Positions 16,053-25,328 of a stretch of DNA of 49,131 nt are shown piece after piece. The notes below the pieces were generated by a model, which did no database searches, was not told the DNA's origin, and saw only the letters and a program-made list of their open reading frames with translations. Position 1 is the first letter of the stretch. Each line of letters starts with the position of its first letter. A program made the translations under genes and the position numbers. This DNA comes from Burkholderiales bacterium (GTDB taxonomy: Bacteria; Pseudomonadota; Gammaproteobacteria; Burkholderiales; Burkholderiaceae_E), in the NCBI GenBank assembly GCA_026399875.1, contig JAPLQF010000019.1, positions 1 through 49,131 of the forward strand. Direction: 5' to 3'.

Positions 16053-18377
16053 TCAGCCCTGATGGTGCCGCTTCCTGAAAATCTGCGGCAGCGCCCGCCA
16101 TCGCGGTGCATCCGCGAGTGACTCCAGCATGATCGGTAGACTCTGGCGCCAGTTCGGGGCCTTGTCAGGGCTGCCGGGCAGATTGGGCTGACGCGCGAGG
16201 CCGGCGACATCTTCCATCTGAACGATCGCCAGCCGACACGACGACACCGCGAGCCAGCGGTGCAGGCGGTCGACCAGATCATCGCCTCGGATGCCCTGTC
16301 GGGTCAGACCGGATTGGATCTGCGCAACATCCCATGCTCTGTGCGATCGCTCGCGCTCACCGGCATGAAGATCAATTGAGCCATTGCCAACGCGCTCATC
16401 GATATCGAGGCCGGCGACCCAGCCGTCGATGGTCGGCAGGTCATGCGTGCTGGCGCAGACCGCTGCCAGTGGCGGCAGGCGTCTGGAGTCGGTCAGACGA
16501 CCTTCGGCATCGCGCTCGAACCAGGCGACCTTGTAGGACAGCACCGCCGCGCAGGCCAGTCGCTCGCGCAGGCCGTGGCGTACCGTGCCAAGGTCTTCGC
16601 CGATGACAAGGCAGTGGTTCTCGACGCTGTGGGTGGCCACGACCTGAAGGAGTTCTTCGAGGGGATAAGCCACATAGGCGCCATCGGCCGATCGCCCGCT
16701 GCGCGGCACCCAGAACTGGCGCTCGAGTGCCATGACATGGTCGATGCGCAGGCCGCCCGCGCCACGCATGGTTGCCTGAAGCAGCGCCGCGATCGGCGCA
16801 TGCGCCTTGTCTGCCAGCGCATCGGGGCGCCAGGGCGGCAGGCCCCAGGCCTGGCCCTCCGGGCAGATCGGGTCGGGTGGCGCGCCGATTTCGAAGCCGC
16901 CATCGATCAGGTCCTGCTGCGCCCAGGCGTCGGCGCCAACCGCGTCGGTTCCGACCGCGAGGTCGGCGATCGGGCCGATCGAGGCGCCGAGCTTGCGGGT
17001 GCGATTGCCGGCTTCTTGCCACTGGCTGTCGGCAAGCCACTGCACGAAGGCATGAAAGGCCAGTCGCGGCGCATTTGCAATCTCGAACGCCCGGACCTCG
17101 GCCGAGTCGATCTTCGCCAGGGTGGCTGGCCACTCGCGCCAGTTGGCCACACCGGTGTGTTCGGCGATGGCTTCGAAAAGCAGATGGCTGCGCAGCCGCT
17201 CGCCGTTGGTCTGCCGCCAGCGCTTGAACTCGCTTTGATCAGCCTTGGGATCATTGAAGTCGAGCCACAGTTGCTCAAAGCCCTGGCGCTTGAGTGCGAG
17301 CACTGCCGGATAGTCGATCAGGCGCGCCGACCGGACCGTGGCCAGCACCGTGCGCGTGTTGCGATCGAGCAGCCAGGCATCAAAGCGCGGGGTGTCGAAT
17401 CGCTCGGCCGCCTTGGGCAGCGAGACGAACAGCGGATTGAGGGCGAGCCGGCTTGAAGGCGAATAGGGCGAGCCGCGATCGGGCCAGCCCATCGAGGGCG
17501 CATGCAGTGGCGACACCAGAATGCCGGAGGCACCGATGCCTGCAGCCATTTCGCCCAGGCGCGCCAGATCGTCGAAGTCGCCAATGCCCCAGCTCTGCTT
17601 CGATTGCAGGCCGTAAAGCTGTACCGACAGCGCCCAGGCGCCAGCTTCGCGGGTCATCACCGGCGGCAGCCAGCAGCGCGGCGCGGTGCGATAGAGCACG
17701 GCCTGCGAGATGGCCGAGGCGGGAGAGATGGCCGAGGCGGGAGAGATCGTCGAGGCCGTGTCCCCTGCTCGATCGAGCCGGATGCTGCCATGGCCAAGCG
17801 TCAGCGCCCCGGGCAGCACGACGCGATGGCGAACATGCTTGCGACCATCGACGGTGCGGGCTTCGATTGCCTCTGTCTGATCGAGTTTCAGCCGGATCGG
17901 CTCGCCACCGATTGCGGGTGAGTTGTCGATCACGAGTTCGAGCTCGCCGGCTTGTGTGTCGCCGCTCTCATCAAGGACGAATTCGATCGCCTGCTCGGTC
18001 TCGTCGGCGGCAATAAACGACACCTTGGGCAGGCCGATGCGCCAACGCCGCAGTTCGGCTGACGCGATCGAGCCCGATGCGCACAGCACCACCGCCGGGC
18101 CATCGATCGTGATCATCCCTGATTGAGGCACGCGCAGTTCGGCGGAATCGCTCGCAGTGGCCTGCGCGGATTCGTGCGCTGTATCGCGCGCCGTGTCGAG
18201 CAGGCAGACCCAGCCGCCTTCATCGACCCATTCGGGCAACTGAAAGCGGGTGGGGCCGAAGCCCGGCGACATCGCGATCCAGACCCGGTCGTGTTGCGCG
18301 CCGGGCTCGGGCTTGCCGGCATCGAGCAGCATGGCCAGTGCGCGCTGATCGGGGTTGTGCCAGTCGCTGCTCGCCAT
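16053..18377 (-). CDS. malQ: 4-alpha-glucanotransferase MalQ, carrying the displaced GlgX C-terminal domain
   Basis: MalQ (amylomaltase) transfers glucan chains between maltooligosaccharides. From about residue 95 on, this frame encodes an N-terminal beta domain and the GH77 catalytic domain: WALSVQLYGLQSKQSWGIGDFDDL, the nucleophile block GLRIDHVMAL, the acid/base block IGEDLG and STHDLPT. The first ~90 residues instead resemble the C-terminal domain of GlgX (PDGLPM...DW just before and after the ATG, then HDRVWIAMSPGF, FQLPEW, VCLLDTAR). MalQ translation could begin at an internal ATG at 18116, which overlaps the glgX-frame stop as ATGA, at a nearby GTG, or the gene could derive from a GlgX-MalQ fusion. 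Near 17707-17760 lies an 18-bp tandem repeat encoding ISPASA units. Last gene of the glycogen operon. Confidence 0.85.
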   Translation of the reverse strand: MASSDWHNPDQRALAMLLDAGKPEPGAQHDRVWIAMSPGFGPTRFQLPEWVDEGGWVCLLDTARDTAHESAQATASDSAELRVPQSGMITIDGPAVVLCASGSIASAELRRWRIGLPKVSFIAADETEQAIEFVLDESGDTQAGELELVIDNSPAIGGEPIRLKLDQTEAIEARTVDGRKHVRHRVVLPGALTLGHGSIRLDRAGDTASTISPASAISPASAISQAVLYRTAPRCWLPPVMTREAGAWALSVQLYGLQSKQSWGIGDFDDLARLGEMAAGIGASGILVSPLHAPSMGWPDRGSPYSPSSRLALNPLFVSLPKAAERFDTPRFDAWLLDRNTRTVLATVRSARLIDYPAVLALKRQGFEQLWLDFNDPKADQSEFKRWRQTNGERLRSHLLFEAIAEHTGVANWREWPATLAKIDSAEVRAFEIANAPRLAFHAFVQWLADSQWQEAGNRTRKLGASIGPIADLAVGTDAVGADAWAQQDLIDGGFEIGAPPDPICPEGQAWGLPPWRPDALADKAHAPIAALLQATMRGAGGLRIDHVMALERQFWVPRSGRSADGAYVAYPLEELLQVVATHSVENHCLVIGEDLGTVRHGLRERLACAAVLSYKVAWFERDAEGRLTDSRRLPPLAAVCASTHDLPTIDGWVAGLDIDERVGNGSIDLHAGERERSHRAWDVAQIQSGLTRQGIRGDDLVDRLHRWLAVSSCRLAIVQMEDVAGLARQPNLPGSPDKAPNWRQSLPIMLESLADAPRWRALPQIFRKRHHQG
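17707..17760 (-). repeat. 18-bp tandem repeat inside malQ
   Basis: Two identical 18-bp units (17707-17724 and 17725-17742) and a third, diverged unit (17743-17760) follow each other in frame. They encode repeated ISPASA-type hexapeptides in the linker between the N-terminal beta domain and the catalytic domain of MalQ. Because the unit is a multiple of three, copy-number changes would not break the frame. Confidence 0.85.
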
Positions 18378-20215
18378 CGGCAGGCCGTCGGGCGCTCGGC
18401 TCGCAGACAGGGCAGTGCCGCCCTCAATCGGGAAAGTGTGGCGATCAGTGGCCGCAGGTCGGCATCGGCCAGCAGCGAGGTGATCGGCTCGGATGCTGCA
18501 TCGGTCGGCGGCTGCAGCGCCTTCGCTTCAAGCGCGCCCGGTGACGAGCCGCTGCCTGATTGATCTGGCCAGTGCAGCCATGTCAGGGGGCTGTCATGGC
18601 AGTAGGCATTGTTGTTGCCGAACTGGCTCGCCCCGAACTCGTCGCCCGCCCGCAGCATCGGCACGCCGCGCGAGAGCATGAGCGCGGCCATCATGGCCCG
18701 TGCGCGCCTTGATCTGTGCGTGAGCGCCGACGCATCGGTCGTCGGCCCCTGCACTCCGCAGTCGTCGCTATGATCGTTGTGCGTGCCGTCGCGATTGTGT
18801 TCGCCGTTGGCGAGATTCTGTCGATGCCGGTACGACACCAGATCGGCCAGGGTCATGCCGTCGTGCGCGGTGATGAAATTGATGCTCGCAGACGGATTGC
18901 GACCGCTGTGGCCAAAAAGATCGCTCGAGCCGGCAAGCCGCGTGGCCAGCGCGCCCGTCCGGTCCGGGTCGCCTCGCCAGAAACGACGCTGATCGTCGCG
19001 AAAGCGATCATTCCATTCAGACCAGCCGGGCGCAAAGCCGCCGACAAAATGCCCCTCGCAGTCCCAGGCCTCGGCGATCAGCTTGCGCCGAGACAGCACC
19101 GGGTCGCGATGCACCTCGGCCAGCCAGGGCAGGTCGCGATCGAGATGCCCTTCGGCGTTGCGTGCGATCGCGCTGGCCAGATCGAAGCGAAACCCATCGA
19201 CACCGACTTCATCGGCCCAGAAACGCAGCGCATCGGTGATCAGCCGGCCAACCTCGGGGCGATGCGCGGCAAGCGTGTTGCCGCAGCCGCTCAGATTGCG
19301 ATAGCCCCCGGGCCGATGCGAATCGGCGAGGTAATAGGAGGCATTGTCGAGCCCGCGCAGTGACAGCGTCGGGCCGCGCTCGTCGCCTTCGCCGGTGTGA
19401 TTGAAGACCACATCCAGAATCACCTCGATGCCGGCGCCATGCAGCCGTTCGATCGCATCGACCATGGCTGACAGGCCACCTGGCCCGGCAAGCGAAGGCT
19501 GCATCGCAAAAAACGCGATCGGGTTGTAGCCCCAGTAGTTGGTGAGGCCCCGCTGCGTCAGGTGCAGCTCGTCGAGCCAGGCGGCCACCGGCAGCAATTC
19601 GACCGCGGTGATGCCCAGGCGCTTCAGATGCGCAATCGAAGCCGGTTGCGCAAGGCCGGCAATCGTGCCGCGAAGTTCGCGGGCAATGCCGGGATGCTGC
19701 TCGCTGTAGCCGCGCACATGCATCTCATAGAGCACGGTTTCGCCCCAGGGGCGAGCGGGCGAGGGCAGGCGGTTGGCCAGACCGATCGGACCGGACACCC
19801 GGCACTTCGGCACGAAGGGCGCGCTGTCGCGATGATCGAAGGAATGGCAGCCCTCGGGATGATCGGCCTTAAACCCAAGCACCGCGTCATGCCACTGGAA
19901 GCGGCCGACCAGCTCTCGGGCATAAGGGTCGATCAGCAGCTTGTTGGGATTGAAGCGATGCCCGTCATCCGGGGCATAAGGGCCGTGGGCGCGAAGGCCA
20001 TAGACCATCCCGGGCTGCGCTTTCGGCACGAATCCGTGAAAGACATCGCCGGTGCGGCCTGGCAAGTGAAGGCGCGCGATTTCCTTCTTGCCGGCGGCAT
20101 CGAACAGACACAGCTCGATGCGTTCGGCGTTGTGCGACCAGACCGCGACATTGACGCCATCGCCCTGGACATGAGCGCCGAGTTTTTCGGGGCTGCCGAT
20201 TTCCATCGATGTCAT
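18113..20215 (-). CDS. glgX: Glycogen debranching enzyme GlgX, frameshifted near its C-terminus
   Basis: GlgX hydrolyses alpha-1,6 branches of phosphorylase-trimmed glycogen. A carbohydrate-binding N-terminal domain (GSPEKLGAHVQGDGVNVAVWSH) and the GH13 catalytic barrel are intact: VILDVVFNHT, the nucleophile block GVDGFRFDLAS, EAWD and FITAHDG. I start at 20215, where ATG overlaps the glgB stop as ATGA; the frame extends to 20287. After LRAALPCLRAE near 18395 the frame loses all similarity to GlgX, and the last ~95 codons look random up to the stop at 18113. The family C-terminal domain reappears in the malQ frame, beginning with APDGLPM. About 15-25 residues normally found between these blocks seem to be missing, consistent with an out-of-frame deletion or an assembly error. 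The protein is probably truncated or altered. Confidence 0.85.
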   Translation of the reverse strand: MTSMEIGSPEKLGAHVQGDGVNVAVWSHNAERIELCLFDAAGKKEIARLHLPGRTGDVFHGFVPKAQPGMVYGLRAHGPYAPDDGHRFNPNKLLIDPYARELVGRFQWHDAVLGFKADHPEGCHSFDHRDSAPFVPKCRVSGPIGLANRLPSPARPWGETVLYEMHVRGYSEQHPGIARELRGTIAGLAQPASIAHLKRLGITAVELLPVAAWLDELHLTQRGLTNYWGYNPIAFFAMQPSLAGPGGLSAMVDAIERLHGAGIEVILDVVFNHTGEGDERGPTLSLRGLDNASYYLADSHRPGGYRNLSGCGNTLAAHRPEVGRLITDALRFWADEVGVDGFRFDLASAIARNAEGHLDRDLPWLAEVHRDPVLSRRKLIAEAWDCEGHFVGGFAPGWSEWNDRFRDDQRRFWRGDPDRTGALATRLAGSSDLFGHSGRNPSASINFITAHDGMTLADLVSYRHRQNLANGEHNRDGTHNDHSDDCGVQGPTTDASALTHRSRRARAMMAALMLSRGVPMLRAGDEFGASQFGNNNAYCHDSPLTWLHWPDQSGSGSSPGALEAKALQPPTDAASEPITSLLADADLRPLIATLSRLRAALPCLRAERPTACRWRAATGTTPISAHWPCCSMPASPSPARNTTGSGSRCRRASAPPAFSCPNGSMKAAGSACSTRRAIQRTNPRRPLRAIPPNCACLNQG
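18384..18410 (-). other. Frame-change junction in glgX
   Basis: Here GlgX similarity moves from the upstream frame (ending LRAALPCLRAE) to the frame used by malQ (starting APDGLPMASSDW). Neither frame has a stop codon nearby, so the change is visible only from the protein similarity. No homopolymer run or obvious slippery heptamer is present in this stretch, which argues against simple programmed frameshifting and favours an indel. Confidence 0.65.
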
Positions 20216-22440
20216 CGCGCGGCTTTCAGTACCAGGGCAGCCAGTGGTGGCAGACGCAGGCTGACCGAGGCCGGCCAGTGACGCCACGGGATACTGTCGG
20301 CATGCACCGCGCCGAAGTTGCCGATGCCGCTGCCGCCATGCTCAAGCGCATCCGAGTTCAGGATTTCGGCCCAGCGACCGGCGCGCGGCAGGCCGATGCG
20401 ATAGCCATCGCGCACCACTGGCGTGAAGTTGCAGATCACCACGACGTCTTCGTCTTCGGTGTCACCCCGCCGCACCCAGGCCAGAATGCTGTGCGGTGCG
20501 TCGTCGCAATCGATCCATTCGAAGCCGCGTGCTTCGCAATCGAATCGGTGCAATGCCGGCAGCGTGGTGTAGAGGCGGTTGAGGCTGCGCAGCACCGACT
20601 GCAGGCCGTGGTGGCGGGCGCCGTTCACAGCGTCGCCCAGGACGAACCAGTCGAGCTCGCGATCGTGGTCCCATTCGCGCCACTGACCGAATTCGCCGCC
20701 CATGAAAAGCAGTTTTTTCCCAGGCTGCAGCCACATGTAGGCCAGGTAGAGCCGCAGGTTGGCAAAGCGTTGCCAGTCGTCGCCGGGCATCTTGTCGAGC
20801 AGCGCGCGCTTGCCGTGCACCACTTCGTCATGCGACAGCGGCATCACGAAATTTTCGGTGAAGGCATAGAGCAGCCCGAAGGTCAGGCGCTGATGGTGCC
20901 AGGGGCGATGAACCGGGTTCTGGGCCATATAGGCCAGGGTGTCGTTCATCCAGCCCATATTCCACTTGTAGCCGAATCCCAGGCCGCCCACCCAGGTCGG
21001 TTGCGAGACTCCCGGCCAGGAGGTCGACTCTTCGGCGAGGGTGATCGCACCGGTCGATTCTTCGTAGACCTTTTCGTTCAGCCGCCGCAGGAAGGCCACC
21101 GCTTCGAGGTTCTGATTGCCGCCATGGATGTTGGGTCGCCACTGCCCGGGCTCGCGGTCGTAGTCGAGGTAGAGCATCGAGGCCACCGCATCGACTCTCA
21201 GGCCGTCGATATGAAACTCATGCAGCCAGAACAAGGCGTTGGCGATCAGGAAGTTGGTGACCTCGCGCCGTCCGAAGTCATAGACCAGCGTGCCCCAGCC
21301 GGCATGTCGGCCAATGCGGGCGTCGGCATATTCATAGAGCGGCGTGCCGTCGAAATTGGCCAGGCCGTGGTCGTCACCGGGAAAGTGCGCCGGTACCCAA
21401 TCGAGAATCACCCCCAGGCCCTCGGCATGGGCGCGGTCGACGAAAGCCCGAAAGTCGTCCGGGTCGCCCCAGCGGCTGCTCGGTGCATAAAGCGCTGTCG
21501 GCTGATAGCCCCATGAGCCGCCGAAAGGATGCTCCGAGACCGGCAGCAGTTCAAGATGGGTGAAGCCCATCGACCGGGCATAGGGCACCAGGGTGTCGGC
21601 AAGCTCGCGATAGCTGAGCGGGCTGCCATCGGAGTGGTGGCGCCAGGACCCGAGATGGACTTCATAGATCGCCATCGGCGCATCGCGTGACTGCTGTTGC
21701 GGGCGCTTTGCGAGCCAGTCGGCATCGGTCCAGGAAAAGTTCGCGTCATGGCGCACGCGCGAAGCGGTGGCGGGCGGTGCTTCGGTCCAGCGGGCATAGG
21801 GATCGCTCTTGAACTGGCGTCCGCCACTGCCGGTCAGAATGTCGAACTTGTAGTGCGCGCCATGCTCGACGCCCGGCACGAAAAGCTCAAAGATGCCCAC
21901 TTCAGCGCGCCGGCGCATCGGATGCACCCGTCGGTCCCAGCGGTTGAAGTCGCCGATCACGCTGACGCATTGCGCATTCGGCGCCCAGACCGCAAAGGCG
22001 GTGCCGCTCACCCCATCGATGATGCGCGGATGAGCACCGAGCACCTGCCAGGCGCGCCAGTGATTGCCCTGCGCGAGCAGGTGCAGGTCGAGCTCCCCGA
22101 GCAGCAGGCCGAATCGATAAGGATCATCAATGAGGTCGGTGCGGCCAGAATCGGCCGCGCCCCGATCGATGGCGAGCCGATAGGCAAAGGCGCCATCGGG
22201 TGCGGCGACCGGGCCGGCAAAGATGTCGGAGTGCAGGCGTGCAAGGCGACCGCGGGAGTGGCCATCAAGGTCGATGACCTCCACACCATGTGCATCCGGC
22301 ACCAGACAGGCGACCTGAAATCGGCCCGGATCGGGCTCGTGCAGCCCCAGAACCGAGAACGGGTCAGCGTGCGCTCCCGCTGCCAGGGCGTCGAGCGTGC
22401 CAGGATCGGTCAGGCTCGCAGCCCGTACAGCATCAGCCAT
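20212..22440 (-). CDS. glgB: 1,4-alpha-glucan branching enzyme GlgB
   Basis: A 742-residue GH13 enzyme that creates alpha-1,6 branches in glycogen. The length matches proteobacterial GlgB with two N-terminal beta domains: an N1 module at about 20-110 (DPFSVLGLHEP) and a CBM48 module (GTAFAVWAPNAQCVSVIGDFNRWD). The catalytic residues lie in the usual blocks: VILDWVPAHFP, the nucleophile in GLRVDAVASM, the acid/base in LAEEST and MPLSHDEVVHGK. The C-terminal beta domain is complete. The gene follows glgP after 9 bases and overlaps glgX by four, so it is translationally coupled in the operon. Confidence 0.96.
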   Translation of the reverse strand: MADAVRAASLTDPGTLDALAAGAHADPFSVLGLHEPDPGRFQVACLVPDAHGVEVIDLDGHSRGRLARLHSDIFAGPVAAPDGAFAYRLAIDRGAADSGRTDLIDDPYRFGLLLGELDLHLLAQGNHWRAWQVLGAHPRIIDGVSGTAFAVWAPNAQCVSVIGDFNRWDRRVHPMRRRAEVGIFELFVPGVEHGAHYKFDILTGSGGRQFKSDPYARWTEAPPATASRVRHDANFSWTDADWLAKRPQQQSRDAPMAIYEVHLGSWRHHSDGSPLSYRELADTLVPYARSMGFTHLELLPVSEHPFGGSWGYQPTALYAPSSRWGDPDDFRAFVDRAHAEGLGVILDWVPAHFPGDDHGLANFDGTPLYEYADARIGRHAGWGTLVYDFGRREVTNFLIANALFWLHEFHIDGLRVDAVASMLYLDYDREPGQWRPNIHGGNQNLEAVAFLRRLNEKVYEESTGAITLAEESTSWPGVSQPTWVGGLGFGYKWNMGWMNDTLAYMAQNPVHRPWHHQRLTFGLLYAFTENFVMPLSHDEVVHGKRALLDKMPGDDWQRFANLRLYLAYMWLQPGKKLLFMGGEFGQWREWDHDRELDWFVLGDAVNGARHHGLQSVLRSLNRLYTTLPALHRFDCEARGFEWIDCDDAPHSILAWVRRGDTEDEDVVVICNFTPVVRDGYRIGLPRAGRWAEILNSDALEHGGSGIGNFGAVHADSIPWRHWPASVSLRLPPLAALVLKAAR

Positions 22441-22449
22441 CTTGCAGTG

Positions 22450-24216
22450 TCAGCGCAGGTAAGCCTCGGCCGCGTAGCGGCGCATCATGCGTTGGGTGTT
22501 GAAGTAGCAGGCCACTTTCGAGATTGCCTGCCCCATCATCCAGATCCAGCGCTCTCGATCATGATGGTACAGCGGCAGCACCACATTCTCGAGCTTGTTG
22601 TAGAGATCATTTTCGATCGGCTCGCCATGCGCCTCATCGGGTGGTGTCACGCCATCGCGTCCGATCGCCCAACCGGTGATGCCTTCGACGCAGGCCTCCA
22701 GCCACCAGCCGTCCAGCACGCTCAGGTTGAGCACGCCGTTGAGAGCCGCCTTCATTCCGCTGGTGCCGGAGGCTTCCATCGGCGGCGTCGGCGTGTTGAG
22801 CCAGACATCCACACCCGAGACCAGATGGCGTGCCAGATCGGTTTCGTAGTTGGGGACGAACACCACGGTGACCTCGGGCGCCAGTTCGCGGATGTGCTGA
22901 TGGATTTTCTGGATCAGCACCTTGCCGGGCGCATCGCCCGGATGCGCCTTGCCGGCAATCACCACCTGGAATGGCAGGCCAGCATGGATCCGCTTGAGCC
23001 GGCCGAGGTCACTGAACAGCAGCTCGGGTCGCTTGTAGGCGGTCATCCGCCTGGCAAATCCGATCAGGGGCTTGTCGATATCAAGCAGGACATCGGTGCG
23101 GCGCGCCACCTGGGCAATCAGATCGGCCTTGGCCTGCTGGTGAATGGCCCAGAGTTTTTCACCGGGAAGCTGGTCGGCACGCACCATGATGTCCGGCTCA
23201 TAGGCCCAGCCCGGCATCGATGCGTCAAACAGATCGGCCAGCGCCGGATAGGCCCAGGTCGGCAGGTGCACGCCGTTGGTGATTGCCCGGATGTCATAGC
23301 CCGGGAACATTCGGTGGGTGGTCAGGGCATGGCGCGTCGCCACGCCATTGACGAAGCCCGACAGATTGAGGGCCAGCCGTGTCATGTTGAGCGAATCGTC
23401 ACCGGCCAGCAGCTTGACCTGATCGATGTCGATGTAATCACGCAGGACATGGCCGAACAGGCCGTAGTCGAATCGGTCGTGGCCGGCCTCGACCGGTGTG
23501 TGCGTGGTGAAGATGCAGGCGTCGTGGACCGGCGTGATCCTGAACTTCAGGCCGGCTGAGCCGGTATGGTTGGCGATCTGGTTTGGATTGCGCGGATAGC
23601 GGCGCAAAAGGTCGAGCGCCAGCAGTCCGGCATGGCCTTCGTTCAGATGATATTTGCGCACACTGAAGCCAAGCGCCTGCAGGATGCGCAGTCCGCCGAT
23701 GCCAAGGATCGCTTCCTGTTTCAGACGGTATTCCGTGCCTGCGCCATAGAGCCGATCAGTGATCCGCCGGTCTTCGGGGTTGTTTTCATGCAGATCGGTA
23801 TCGAGCAGCAGCACCGGAATGCGCGAACCGATCGGGCTCGAAACAACATGCAGCCAGGGTCTTACCCAGACTTCGTGGCCTTCGATCAGCAGTGCGACCT
23901 TGGCGCGCAGCGGTGCGGCGAAATCGGCCGGATTCCAGGGGTCTTCATGTTCGATCTGCCGGCCTTCGGAGTCGATCTCCTGGCGCAGGTAACCGCGACG
24001 GCTCAGCAGCGTGACGAAGACCATCGGCAGTCCGAGGTCGGCGCACGACCTGACGGTGTCGCCGGCCAGCACGCCCAGGCCGCCGCTGTAGGTGTGCATC
24101 TCCGGTCGAAGGGCGATCTCCATCGAAAAGTAGGCGATCCGAGTGTGGGCGAGGTAGGGCCCGATCGTCTGCGTCGATGGCGGATTGGCAAGGACGTCGT
24201 GATAGAGCACATGCAT
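22450..24216 (-). CDS. glgP: Alpha-glucan (glycogen) phosphorylase family protein
   Basis: This GT35 enzyme releases glucose-1-phosphate from the non-reducing ends of glycogen. It belongs to the shorter TIGR02094-type phosphorylases. Blocks seen include [26 protein letters not shown] at the N-terminus, [40 protein letters not shown] and [14 protein letters not shown], whose lysine binds pyridoxal phosphate. At 588 residues it is shorter than classic GlgP and lacks the regulatory N-terminal extension. I chose the ATG at 24216 (MHVLYH), which sits just before the conserved AYFSME block; the frame extends to 24498 with unrelated sequence, and an ATG slightly farther upstream is possible. It is the first gene of glgP-glgB-glgX-malQ. 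Confidence 0.9.
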   Translation of the reverse strand: MHVLYHDVLANPPSTQTIGPYLAHTRIAYFSMEIALRPEMHTYSGGLGVLAGDTVRSCADLGLPMVFVTLLSRRGYLRQEIDSEGRQIEHEDPWNPADFAAPLRAKVALLIEGHEVWVRPWLHVVSSPIGSRIPVLLLDTDLHENNPEDRRITDRLYGAGTEYRLKQEAILGIGGLRILQALGFSVRKYHLNEGHAGLLALDLLRRYPRNPNQIANHTGSAGLKFRITPVHDACIFTTHTPVEAGHDRFDYGLFGHVLRDYIDIDQVKLLAGDDSLNMTRLALNLSGFVNGVATRHALTTHRMFPGYDIRAITNGVHLPTWAYPALADLFDASMPGWAYEPDIMVRADQLPGEKLWAIHQQAKADLIAQVARRTDVLLDIDKPLIGFARRMTAYKRPELLFSDLGRLKRIHAGLPFQVVIAGKAHPGDAPGKVLIQKIHQHIRELAPEVTVVFVPNYETDLARHLVSGVDVWLNTPTPPMEASGTSGMKAALNGVLNLSVLDGWWLEACVEGITGWAIGRDGVTPPDEAHGEPIENDLYNKLENVVLPLYHHDRERWIWMMGQAISKVACYFNTQRMMRRYAAEAYLR

Positions 24217-24359
24217 GAGGTCAGCTCTGAGGGAGCAGGCCTGCCAGGCGAGCGACCCGCCCGACATCAAGCCTGAGTTAGGATCGGACCGCTTCAAATG
24301 TGTGCGGCCTGTGACATGGCCGTTCAAGGCCCACAACCACCCTAGCAAAGGATGCCCGT

Positions 24360-25280
24360 ATGGATGACCACCAGACTGCAGGACGGCATGAAGTGACGAC
24401 TGATGCCGAGTTCGACTCCCTCGTTGGCACGGCGCCTCTGGGACGTCGCGGCTTCGTGGCAGGATCGCTCGGTGTCGGTTTCGCCGCCTCGGTCGCACCC
24501 ACCGGCGCGCTGCTTGCCCAGACCATCACCACGACGGCCGACGGCCTGCGCACCGGTGAGGTCTTGATGCGCACCCGTGATGGCAAGGCGATTCCGGCCT
24601 ATTTCGCCGCGCCTGCCAACCGAAACGGTGCGCCGATCATTCTGGTCGTGCAGGAGATCTTCGGCGTTCATGAGCACATCCGTGATGTCTGCCGCCGCTT
24701 TGCCCGTGAAGGCTGGCATGCGATGGCTCCCGAACTCTTTTTCCGCCAGGGCGATCCGTCCCAGTACCCCTCGATGGCGCAGATCAGCCAATCTCTGGTG
24801 CCGAGCGTGCCCGATGCGCAGGTGATGGCCGACCTCGATGCCGCCGCCGACTATGCCCATACCAATGGCGGTGACCGCAGCCGGCTCGGCATCACCGGCT
24901 TTTGCTGGGGTGGCCGAATCACCTGGCTCTATGCCGCCCACAATCCGCAGGTGAAAGCCGGGGTGGCCTGGTATGGCCGGTTGACCGGCACGCCCTCGGC
25001 GAATTTCCCGACCCAGCCCTATGACATCGCCGGCAAGCTCAACGCGCCGGTGCTCGGCCTTTATGGCGGCCAGGATGCCGGCATTCCGTTGGCCAATGTC
25101 GAGGAGATGAAGCGGCTGCTGGCTCAGGGCAACGAAAACTCGAAGAAATCCGAGTTCGTGGTCTATCCGGATGCGCCGCATGCCTTTAATGCCGATTACC
25201 GGCCGAGCTATCGCAAGGATGCCGCCGATGATGCAATGAAGCGCGCGGTCGCGTGGTTCCGTCGATTCGGCGTGGTCTGA
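24360..25280 (+). CDS. Tat-exported dienelactone hydrolase family protein
   Basis: A 306-residue alpha/beta hydrolase. The N-terminus has a twin-arginine signal (GRRGFVAGSLGVGFAASVA at about residues 28-46), so a folded, periplasmic enzyme is expected. The catalytic triad of dienelactone hydrolases is complete: Cys182 in GFCWGG, Asp239 in GGQDAGIP and His274 in DAPHAFNADY. An acidic element in VVQEIFGVHEHIRD matches the glutamate that activates the cysteine in this family. Related enzymes act on lactones and other esters, but the substrate here is unknown. AAAGGA precedes the ATG. It diverges from glgP with a 143-base gap and converges with the serine hydrolase gene. Confidence 0.87.
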   Translation: MDDHQTAGRHEVTTDAEFDSLVGTAPLGRRGFVAGSLGVGFAASVAPTGALLAQTITTTADGLRTGEVLMRTRDGKAIPAYFAAPANRNGAPIILVVQEIFGVHEHIRDVCRRFAREGWHAMAPELFFRQGDPSQYPSMAQISQSLVPSVPDAQVMADLDAAADYAHTNGGDRSRLGITGFCWGGRITWLYAAHNPQVKAGVAWYGRLTGTPSANFPTQPYDIAGKLNAPVLGLYGGQDAGIPLANVEEMKRLLAQGNENSKKSEFVVYPDAPHAFNADYRPSYRKDAADDAMKRAVAWFRRFGVV

Positions 25281-25292
25281 TCTGATCTGCGA

Positions 25293-25318
25293 GGCGGTTG
25301 CCGACTGCGGCGACCGCC
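25293..25318. terminator. Hairpin between convergent genes (candidate two-way terminator)
   Basis: An 11-bp stem (GGCGGTTGCCG with CGGCGACCGCC, one G-T wobble) closes an ACTG loop. It lies 12 bases after the dienelactone hydrolase stop codon and 10 bases before the stop of the convergent serine hydrolase. No T-run follows on either strand, so classic intrinsic termination is uncertain. Confidence 0.5.
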
Positions 25319-25328
25319 CTGTGGTGCT

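Noticed and set aside
18113..18116. ATGA overlap between the glgX-frame stop and an ATG in the malQ frame as the natural gene boundary
   Set aside because: The glgX frame before this stop no longer encodes GlgX sequence, while the malQ frame there still encodes the GlgX C-terminal domain, so the overlap may be chance.
21697..23559. 620-codon open frame on the plus strand across glgB and glgP
   Set aside because: It lies antisense to two clear enzyme genes and encodes no recognisable domain; it is a by-product of GC-rich codon bias.
24217..24498. 94-residue N-terminal extension of glgP
   Set aside because: It overlaps the divergent hydrolase gene and is not family-like; the protein starts just before the AYFSME block.
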